A stretch of 64,000 nucleotides of DNA from Variovorax sp. RA8. Its GTDB lineage: Bacteria; Pseudomonadota; Gammaproteobacteria; Burkholderiales; Burkholderiaceae_C. Location: positions 6,076,001 through 6,140,000 of the forward strand of contig NZ_LR594662.1 in the NCBI RefSeq assembly GCF_901827175.1. The letters run 5' to 3'. The translations under genes and the position numbers were made by a program. Shown here one piece after another: positions 47,998-54,344 of the stretch; positions within the stretch are counted from its first letter, which is position 1; every line of letters begins with the position of its first letter. The notes beneath the pieces are model-generated. The model was given only the letters and a program-made list of their open reading frames with translations, was not told where the DNA came from and ran no database searches.

Positions 47998-48234
47998 ATG
48001 TCAGCCCTTGACCGCTCGTCAGGCTCGCGCGCATCCGGCGGCTTGATCGGCGCGTTCAAGGCCTTGGCCGACGAAGCCGGCGCGCTGCTCGATGCCTTGT
48101 TCAGCCCCGGCAGGATCATCGAAGAAGTCGAAGAGATGCGCGCGCTGCACCAGCGCGCGAACGGCCTCGAGGCCACCGACCCGCAGCGCGCCGCAGTGTT
48201 GCGCTGGCACGCCTCGCGCGTCGGGCTGCGCTAA
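47998..48234 (+). CDS. small helical protein, paralog of the gene at 32402
   Basis: 78 residues; ATG preceded by CAGGAGTTCCCGC. The shared core is LFSPGRIIEEVEEMRALHQRAN with RAAVLRWHASRVGLR at the end, aligning without gaps to the 32402 gene. It is divergent from tctC, with the operator between. Unknown family; presumably cytoplasmic. Confidence 0.75.
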   Translation: MSALDRSSGSRASGGLIGAFKALADEAGALLDALFSPGRIIEEVEEMRALHQRANGLEATDPQRAAVLRWHASRVGLR

Positions 48235-48236
48235 GT

Positions 48237-48563
48237 TCAGCGGCCGGTGGGCGGCTGCTCGAAGGCCTCGCCGTTCCAGCCGAGCAGTTCCGCCAGCCGC
48301 CGGACGATCCAGCGGGCTTCGGCCGCGGAGACGCCAGCCTCGGGCGTGCTCAGCCCATCATGGATGCGTATGAGAATCTCCGCTTCCGACGGCACCTCGA
48401 CATGGTGCAGCACCTGCGCGTGCGAGACGAGGTGGTTGGCGAGATCCTCGCAGACTTCGTAGCGCGCCCGCACGGTGGCGATGGGTTCGGCCAACCGCTG
48501 CCGCCCGTCGGTGTAGAGCGCGAAGAAGGAAGGCGGGATGTAGATCTGGTAGTCGTCGGACAT
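48237..48563 (-). CDS. conserved hypothetical protein
   Basis: 108 residues from ATG 48563. Starts MSDDYQIYIPPSFFALYTDGR and continues ARYEVCEDLANHLVSHAQ, ILIRIHDGLST, AEARWIVRRLAELLGW. I recall very similar short proteins in many Burkholderiales, with no proven function. Single Cys, no membrane segment. The gene ends 2 nt from the preceding convergent stop. Confidence 0.75.
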   Translation of the reverse strand: MSDDYQIYIPPSFFALYTDGRQRLAEPIATVRARYEVCEDLANHLVSHAQVLHHVEVPSEAEILIRIHDGLSTPEAGVSAAEARWIVRRLAELLGWNGEAFEQPPTGR

Positions 48564-48632
48564 GTACTGGCGCCCCAAGAAAAACGCGCCCGGAGGCGCG
48601 TCGTTCGTGCGGGAGAAGGAAGCAGGTCGGGC

Positions 48633-48803
48633 TCAGCCGCCCTTCTTGGCCCGCTTGCCCGGGTTCTTCTTGCTGCGGGTCGCAGTGCCGCGCTCCAGGC
48701 TCACCTTCTGGCCTCCGCCCATCCTGGGCAGGGTGTAGCCGGACGCTGGAACGGGCTTGGGGGTGGCCTTGCGGTCGGCCTCGGTGCGGATCTTCTGGGT
48801 CAT
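48633..48803 (-). CDS. small basic protein behind dbpA
   Basis: 56 residues from ATG 48803 (CTTCC-type SD weak). Highly basic: begins MTQKIRTEADRKATPKPVPA, contains YTLPRMGGGQKVSLERG and ends RSKKNPGKRAKKGG. It follows the RNA helicase gene by 34 nt. It may bind RNA or ribosomes given the context and charge. Real-gene status rests on length, start and charge pattern only. Confidence 0.6.
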   Translation of the reverse strand: MTQKIRTEADRKATPKPVPASGYTLPRMGGGQKVSLERGTATRSKKNPGKRAKKGG

Positions 48804-48837
48804 GGAAGGCTCGGTCAAAAAAGAAGGAAGGGCGACA

Positions 48838-50244
48838 TTAGGCCACATCGAGCAGCCGCACCTTGACGGAGCGGCCCTTGACGCGACCCGTCGAAAGCTT
48901 GTGCGCGGCCTCGCGTGCGATGCGCCGATCGACCGCGACGTAGGTCGAGAATTCGTTGATGCTGATCTTGCCGACCTGATCGCGCGTGAAGCCGGCCTCG
49001 CCGGTCAGCGCACCCAGCACATCGCCGGCGCGGATCTTGTCCTTGCGGCCGCCGGTGATCTGCAGCGTGGCCATGGGCGGCTGTAGCGGGCCTTCGGCAT
49101 CGCTCGTGGCGGCGGCCAGCTCGGCCAGCGGATGCCACTCGGAAGCGCGGCCCTGGAGCTGCTCGATCTTGCCGACGCGGCCCATCTCGTCGAGGCTGGC
49201 CAGGTTGAGCGCCAGGCCTTCGGCGCCGGCGCGGCCGGTGCGGCCGATGCGGTGGACATGGACCTCGGCGTCGGGGGTCACGTCGACGTTGATCACGGCC
49301 TCCAGCTGCGCGATGTCGAGCCCGCGCGCCGCCACGTCGGTGGCGACCAGCACGGAGCAGCTGCGGTTGGCGAACTGCACCAGCACCTGGTCGCGCTCGC
49401 GCTGCTCGAGCTCGCCGAACAGGGCGAGCGCGCTGAAGCCCTGGGCCTGGAGCACCTGCGCCAGGTCGCGGCACTGCTGCTTGGTGTTGCAAAAGGCCAG
49501 CGTGCTCTGCGGGCGGAAACTGTTCAGCAGCAGGCCTACGGCATGCAGCCGCTCGCTGTCGTCCACCTCGTACCAGCGCTGGCGGATCTTGCTTTCTTCA
49601 TGCTGCGTCGTCGCCACCGCGATCTGCTGCGGGTTCTTCATGAACTGCGCGGCGAGCTTGGCGATGCCCTCGGGATAGGTGGCGGAGAACAGCAGGGTCT
49701 GGCGCTCCTTCGGGCATTGGCGCGCGACCGTCGCGATGTCGTCGAGGAAGCCCATGTCGAGCATGCGATCGGCCTCGTCGAGCACCAGGGTGCCGAGTGC
49801 CTCGAGCTGCAGGCTGCCGCGCTCCAGGTGATCGAGCACGCGGCCGGGCGTGCCGACCACGACGTGGGCGCCGTGCGCGAGGCTGGACAGCTGGCCGCGC
49901 AGCGCCACGCCTCCGCAGAGGGTGACCACCTTGATGTTCTCCTCGGCGCGGGCCAGGCGGCGAATCTCGGCCGTCACCTGGTCGGCCAGCTCGCGCGTCG
50001 GGCACAGCACCAGGGCCTGCACCGCGAAGCGGCGCGGGTCGAGCCGCGCCAGCAGCGGGAGCGCGAAGGCGGCGGTCTTGCCGCTGCCGGTCCTGGCCTG
50101 GGCGATCAGGTCCGCGCCGCCGAGCGCCGCCGGCAGGCTGGCCGCCTGGATCGGCGTCATCTGCAGGTAGCCGAGCTGCCGCAGGTTCGCCAGTACGGGC
50201 GGCGAAAGCGGCAGCGTCGAGAAGTCGACGGCGGGACCGGTCAC
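48838..50244 (-). CDS. dbpA: ATP-dependent RNA helicase DbpA
   Basis: 468 residues from GTG 50244 (a CTG overlapping the infA stop at 50256 is the alternative). DEAD-box motifs in order: MTPIQAASLP (Q), ARTGSGKTAAF (I), VVGTPGRVLDHL, LVLDEADRMLDMGF (II), LLFSATYPE (III), STLAFCNTKQQ, VLVATDVAARGLDI (V), HRIGRTGRAG (VI). The C-terminal DbpA RNA-binding domain (ITGGRKDKIRAGDVLGALTGEAG) recognises 23S rRNA helix 92, supporting DbpA over other DEAD-box helicases. It is coupled to infA. Confidence 0.93.
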   Translation of the reverse strand: MTGPAVDFSTLPLSPPVLANLRQLGYLQMTPIQAASLPAALGGADLIAQARTGSGKTAAFALPLLARLDPRRFAVQALVLCPTRELADQVTAEIRRLARAEENIKVVTLCGGVALRGQLSSLAHGAHVVVGTPGRVLDHLERGSLQLEALGTLVLDEADRMLDMGFLDDIATVARQCPKERQTLLFSATYPEGIAKLAAQFMKNPQQIAVATTQHEESKIRQRWYEVDDSERLHAVGLLLNSFRPQSTLAFCNTKQQCRDLAQVLQAQGFSALALFGELEQRERDQVLVQFANRSCSVLVATDVAARGLDIAQLEAVINVDVTPDAEVHVHRIGRTGRAGAEGLALNLASLDEMGRVGKIEQLQGRASEWHPLAELAAATSDAEGPLQPPMATLQITGGRKDKIRAGDVLGALTGEAGFTRDQVGKISINEFSTYVAVDRRIAREAAHKLSTGRVKGRSVKVRLLDVA

Positions 50245-50252
50245 GTCAGTGC

Positions 50253-50519
50253 TCAGCGGCGCGGGCCGTTGTTGCCGCCGGTCGGCGGTGGGCCACGGCG
50301 TTCCAGGTGCCGGAACGTGATGCGGCCCTTGGTCAGGTCGTAGGGCGAGAGCTCCAGCGACACCTTGTCGCCGGCCAGGATGCGGATGTGGTGCTTGCGC
50401 ATCTTGCCGCCGCTGTAGGCGATCAGTTGATGACCGTTGTCCAGGGTCACGCGGTAGCGGGAGTCGGGCAGCACTTCGGTGACTGCACCGTTCATTTCGA
50501 TCAGTTCTTCCTTGGGCAT
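50253..50519 (-). CDS. infA: translation initiation factor IF-1
   Basis: 88 residues. [29 protein letters not shown], then [39 protein letters not shown]: the S1/OB-fold IF-1. It has a ~16-residue C-terminal extension ([16 protein letters not shown]) beyond the usual 72. AGAGG lies 5 nt before the ATG. Betaproteobacteria often have two infA genes; this one is followed by dbpA rather than ribosomal genes, so it may be the second copy. Confidence 0.96.
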   Translation of the reverse strand: MPKEELIEMNGAVTEVLPDSRYRVTLDNGHQLIAYSGGKMRKHHIRILAGDKVSLELSPYDLTKGRITFRHLERRGPPPTGGNNGPRR

Positions 50520-50957
50520 GAGGACCTCTGAATGTTGCGTGGATGATTTCGAATCGGGCGCCTGCGCAGGGCGACACCGCCTTGCGCCTGAAACAGTGAG
50601 AAGGGCGCGGGCCCGCCGGATCTGGCGCCCACCGGAGCGGACAGCGCGCTCTATTCGCTTCAATGGAGTACGAAGGCAGTGGCGGCATTCATGGGCGCCC
50701 GGCCTGGCGCACCAACACACTGCATGAGCCGGCCGAGAGAGAGCCTGAGGAACCCAGGTCGGCCGGGGAGTGACGAAATGCTTCGTCGACTATCGAAGCG
50801 AACTCCGCATTCTAACCGGTCTGGCATGACTGTTGCTCGACGCTCTCACGGCCAGTGCCAAAGCCCATGGGCCGCGGAACGACATCGTGGAGCAGGCTTG
50901 CGAGCGCGCGGCCTGCGGCGCACCATCGCACCAACCATCGTTCCGAGGAGCGCGGCC
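50520..50957. other. 438-nt divergent region infA / HtrA-like gene
   Basis: Between divergent starts; GC-rich without a supportable gene. Open frames through it are short and lack homology to anything I recognise. It contains the promoters of infA-dbpA and of the HtrA-like gene; the latter has GAGGAG seven nt before its ATG. No repeat or hairpin stands out. Confidence 0.5.
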
Positions 50958-52016
50958 ATGAAAGATCCAGCGTCGTCCCGGCGGCTTCAGATGCTCGTCG
51001 CCTGGGTCTTCTGGCTGCTCCTGCTGGCTGCAATGCCGATGGCCCTGGCCGCCTCGCCGCCCCGGCCCGACGCCTACTCCGCCCAGGTGCAGGCGCTGCA
51101 GCGCGCGGGCGACGCGGTGGTAGCGCTGCGCGTCACCGCGACCGAGGGGGCGAGCTCGGTCGACAGCCTGGGCGCGCGGCGCTCCGGCTCCGGCGTGGTG
51201 ATCGGGCCCGACGGGCTGATCCTCACCATCGGCTACCTGCTGCTCGAGGCCGAGACCATCGAGGTCATCACGCAGGACGATCGCACCCTGCCCGCGCGCC
51301 AGGTCGCTTACGACCTCGCGACCGGCTTCGGCCTGCTGCGGCCGTTGGTACCCTTGCGGGGCATCGCGCCGGTGCCCTTGGTGGGCGTGGCCGGCCTGAG
51401 CCCAGGCGAGCCCCTGCTGGTCGCCACCGGCAGCAACAGCGGCACCGAAGTGGGCTTCACCCGGCTGCTGGCCGTGCGGCCCTTCTCGGGCTACTGGGAG
51501 TACCACATCGAGTCGGCCCTGTTCACCAGTCCTCCGGTGCCCAACCACAGCGGGGCTCCGCTTTTCAACCGCAACGGCGAGCTGCTGGGCATCGGCAGCC
51601 TGTTCGTGCTGGAGGCGGCGGAGGGCCAGGAGCAGCGGGTGATCCCGGGCAACATGTTCGTGCCGGTCGAGCTGCTGCGGCCCGTGCTGGACGAGATGCA
51701 GGCTACCGGCCGCAGCAGTGCCAGCATCCGGCCCTGGCTGGGCCTGTCGTCGTCGGAGCGCGACGGCCATGTGCAGATCGTGCGCGTCGACCGCCAGGGA
51801 CCCGCGCTGGCAGCCGGGCTCCAGCCGGGGGACGTGGTGCTGGAGGTGGACGGCATCCAGGTGGCCACGCTCGAGGCCTTCTACAAGCAGCTCTGGAAGC
51901 GCCCGGTGCCTGACGCCGAAGTGGAGCTCACGGTGCAGCAGGGCACGGAGACGCGCAAGGTGCGCATCCATGCGGTGGACCGCATGAAGACGCTGCGCAA
52001 GCCCGCCGGGATATGA
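50958..52016 (+). CDS. HtrA-like S1C protein with PDZ domain, catalytic His and Asp missing
   Basis: 352 residues from ATG 50958. A signal peptide or anchor (residues 10-32) precedes a trypsin-like domain (45-245) and a PDZ domain (255-340, QGPALAAGLQPGDVVLEVDGI). The Ser region SPPVPNHSGAPLFNRNGELLGIGS retains Ser198. The His strand that should read TNNHVV is TIGYLL (Tyr93 at the His position), and the Asp block TDLAVL is TGFGLL (Gly123). It is therefore probably a non-proteolytic periplasmic chaperone or scaffold. I recall related sequences in Rhizobiales. Confidence 0.85.
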   Translation: MKDPASSRRLQMLVAWVFWLLLLAAMPMALAASPPRPDAYSAQVQALQRAGDAVVALRVTATEGASSVDSLGARRSGSGVVIGPDGLILTIGYLLLEAETIEVITQDDRTLPARQVAYDLATGFGLLRPLVPLRGIAPVPLVGVAGLSPGEPLLVATGSNSGTEVGFTRLLAVRPFSGYWEYHIESALFTSPPVPNHSGAPLFNRNGELLGIGSLFVLEAAEGQEQRVIPGNMFVPVELLRPVLDEMQATGRSSASIRPWLGLSSSERDGHVQIVRVDRQGPALAAGLQPGDVVLEVDGIQVATLEAFYKQLWKRPVPDAEVELTVQQGTETRKVRIHAVDRMKTLRKPAGI

Positions 52017-52017
52017 C

Positions 52018-53076
52018 TCAGCTGCGGATGCCCAGCATCCGGCGGTTGGCGGCGCTGTCGACGGCGCCGGCCGCGAAATCGTCGAAGGCCCGGTCGGCCA
52101 CGCGGATGATGTGGTCGGCGATGAACTTCGCGCCCTCGCGCGCCCCGTCCTCCGGGTGCTTGAGGCAGCATTCCCATTCCAGCACCGCCCAGCCGGGGAA
52201 GTCGTAGGCCGCCATCTTCGAGAAGATGGCGCCGAAGTCGACCTGGCCGTCGCCCAGGGAGCGGAAGCGTCCGGCCCGGTCAATCCACGGCTGGAAGCCG
52301 CCGTACACGCCCTGCTTGCCGGTCGGGTTGAACTCCGCATCCTTCACATGGAAGATCTTGATGCGCTCGTGGTAGTGGTCGATGTATGCGAGGTAATCGA
52401 GCTGCTGCAGCACGAAGTGGCTGGGGTCGTAGAGCAGGCAGGCGCGCGGATGCCGGCCCACGCGCTCCAGGAACATCTCGTAGCTCACGCCGTCGTGCAG
52501 GTCCTCGCCCGGATGGATTTCGTAGCAGACATCGACGCCGGCATCGTCGAAGGCGTTGAGGATCGGCAGCCAGCGCCGCGCCAGTTCGTCGAAGGCCTCC
52601 TCGATCAGCCCGGGCGGGCGTGGCGGCCAGGAATAGAAGTAGGGCCAGGCCAGCGCTCCCGAAAAGGTGGCGTGCGCCGTGAGTCCGAGGTTCGCCGAAG
52701 CCTTGGCCGCGAGGTGCAACTGCTCCACGGCCCAGGCCTGGCGCTTCACCGGGTCGTTGCGCACCTCGGGGGCCGCGAAGCCGTCGAAGCCCGCGTCGTA
52801 GGCCGGGTGCACCGCCACCAGCTGGCCTTGCAGGTGGGTCGAGAGCTCGGTGATCCGGATACCGTGCCGCGCGAGCGTGCCCTGCACCTCCTCGCAGTAG
52901 GTCCTGCTGTCCGCGGCCAGGCGCAGGTCGAAGAGCCGGGCGTCCCAGCTCGGGATCTGCACGCCCTCGTAGCCAAGGCCGGCGGCCCAGCCGGCGATGG
53001 CGTCGAGCGAATCGAAGGGGGCGCCGTCGCCCGCGAACTGGGCCAGGAAGATGGCGGGGCCCTGGATGGTCTTCAT
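52018..53076 (-). CDS. sugar phosphate isomerase/epimerase family (xylose-isomerase-like TIM barrel)
   Basis: 352 residues from ATG 53076. TIM-barrel motifs: GYEGVQIPSWD, ITELSTHLQGQLVAVHPAYD, GVDVCYEIHPGEDLHDG (metal Glu), LLYDPSHFVLQQLDY, IKIFHVKDAEFN and AVLEWECCLKHPEDGAREG. This resembles inositol/sugar catabolic isomerases. No sugar transporter or dehydrogenase neighbours, so the substrate is unknown. Confidence 0.88.
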   Translation of the reverse strand: MKTIQGPAIFLAQFAGDGAPFDSLDAIAGWAAGLGYEGVQIPSWDARLFDLRLAADSRTYCEEVQGTLARHGIRITELSTHLQGQLVAVHPAYDAGFDGFAAPEVRNDPVKRQAWAVEQLHLAAKASANLGLTAHATFSGALAWPYFYSWPPRPPGLIEEAFDELARRWLPILNAFDDAGVDVCYEIHPGEDLHDGVSYEMFLERVGRHPRACLLYDPSHFVLQQLDYLAYIDHYHERIKIFHVKDAEFNPTGKQGVYGGFQPWIDRAGRFRSLGDGQVDFGAIFSKMAAYDFPGWAVLEWECCLKHPEDGAREGAKFIADHIIRVADRAFDDFAAGAVDSAANRRMLGIRS

Positions 53077-53246
53077 TCGGTCACTCCTGTCTGTCGAGTC
53101 GCACGCCAAAGAGGGCGATCCTATCGCCGCGGCGCTGTCCGACGCAGCGGCGGGGTGTGCTGTCCACTGCGAGGGGCTTTGGAACGTTTCACAATGCTTG
53201 TACCGTTATAGAAGGCGCGCGGCCCCAGCGCGGCGCCTGGATCGCG

Positions 53247-54128
53247 ATGCCACAAACCGTTTCCGGCCGATTGAAGATCGGCCTGTCCGCCTGCTTTTCC
53301 CACGCCGACCCGGCGCGCTCGCTGTTCACCAACAAGACGCTGCAGTACGTCGAGCAGTCGATCACCCACTGGCTGATGTCGGCCGGCGCGATGGTGGTGA
53401 TGGTGCCCTGCCCCACCGGCGAGACGGCGCGCGGCGACACCAAGCTCTCGCACTACGCGGAGTGGCTCGACGGCGTGGTGATGCACGGCGGCGCGGACGT
53501 CTGGCCCGGCAGCTACGGTGAGGTGCCGCTGAAGGACGCCTGGGTCGGGGACCGTGTCCGCGACCTCTACGACCTCGCGCTGGTGGAAGCCTTCGAGGAG
53601 GCCGGCAAGCCCATCTTCGGCGTGTGCCGCGGCCTGCAGCTCATCAACGTGGCCTTCGGCGGCACGCTCTATCAGGACATCGAGGCGCAGCATCCCAACG
53701 CGCTGCGGCACCGCGACCCGGTGACCTACGACCAGAACTTCCACGAGATCGGCTTCGCGCCCGGCTCGCGGCTGGCGAAGCTTTATCCGGGTATCGAACG
53801 CGCGCGCGTCAACAGCATCCACCATCAGGGCGTGAAGGACCTCGCGCCCGGCTTCGAGGTCGAGGCCTGGAGCATTCCCGACCGCGTACCCGAAGCCATT
53901 CGCCGCAAGGACGGGCGCGGCCGCAGCTACATCGCCGCCACCCAGTGGCATCCGGAATTCCACAAGTACGGCAGTACCGAGACGGTGGACGACACGCCCA
54001 TCCTGGAAGACTTCCTCTGGGCCTGCGCGACCGCGAAGGTGAGCCCCAGGGGACCGCTGCGCACCGCCCCGGGCCGCATCCGCAACCGCGCCGCGCGGCT
54101 GCTGCGCCAGGCGCTGCTGATGCGCTAG
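53247..54128 (+). CDS. class I glutamine amidotransferase / gamma-glutamyl-GABA hydrolase-like (peptidase C26)
   Basis: 293 residues from ATG 53247. Nucleophile Cys in PIFGVCRGLQLINVAFGG, then SIHHQGVKDL and ATQWHPEFH (catalytic His-x-Glu). The long N-terminal stretch and the GGADVWPGSYGE loop fit the PuuD/peptidase C26 group, which hydrolyses gamma-glutamyl compounds in the cytoplasm. No putrescine genes adjacent; the substrate is uncertain. Confidence 0.9.
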   Translation: MPQTVSGRLKIGLSACFSHADPARSLFTNKTLQYVEQSITHWLMSAGAMVVMVPCPTGETARGDTKLSHYAEWLDGVVMHGGADVWPGSYGEVPLKDAWVGDRVRDLYDLALVEAFEEAGKPIFGVCRGLQLINVAFGGTLYQDIEAQHPNALRHRDPVTYDQNFHEIGFAPGSRLAKLYPGIERARVNSIHHQGVKDLAPGFEVEAWSIPDRVPEAIRRKDGRGRSYIAATQWHPEFHKYGSTETVDDTPILEDFLWACATAKVSPRGPLRTAPGRIRNRAARLLRQALLMR

Positions 54129-54137
54129 CGCGACGCG

Positions 54138-54320
54138 CTAGTCGCGCGAGGAGCGGTTACGGGTGCCGGTGACGGCCGCGTCGATGGTGCCGAACACCGT
54201 CACTCCGCTGCTGCTGCCGATGGTCGGGCGCTCCCCGTCGGCGGCCGCGGGCGACGACGCACACCCTGCGACGGCGCCCAGCGCCACGATGAAGCACAAG
54301 GCGGAAAAGAGTTTCTTCAC
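54138..54320 (-). CDS. small lipoprotein
   Basis: 60 residues. Signal peptide KKLFSALCFIVALGAVAGC with a lipobox (VAGC), then a short hydrophilic tail (ERPTIGSSSGVTVFGTIDAAVTG). Convergent with the amidotransferase gene and 24 nt downstream of topB on the same strand. Function unknown; many Burkholderiales encode similar mini-lipoproteins. Confidence 0.75.
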   Translation of the reverse strand: MKKLFSALCFIVALGAVAGCASSPAAADGERPTIGSSSGVTVFGTIDAAVTGTRNRSSRD

Positions 54321-54344
54321 TGGATCTTCCTTTTCGTCAGTTCC

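Noticed and set aside
50520..50957. Extra coding regions between infA and the HtrA-like gene
   Set aside because: Available frames are N-terminal extensions of real genes or short Arg/Ala-rich sequences without start signals.
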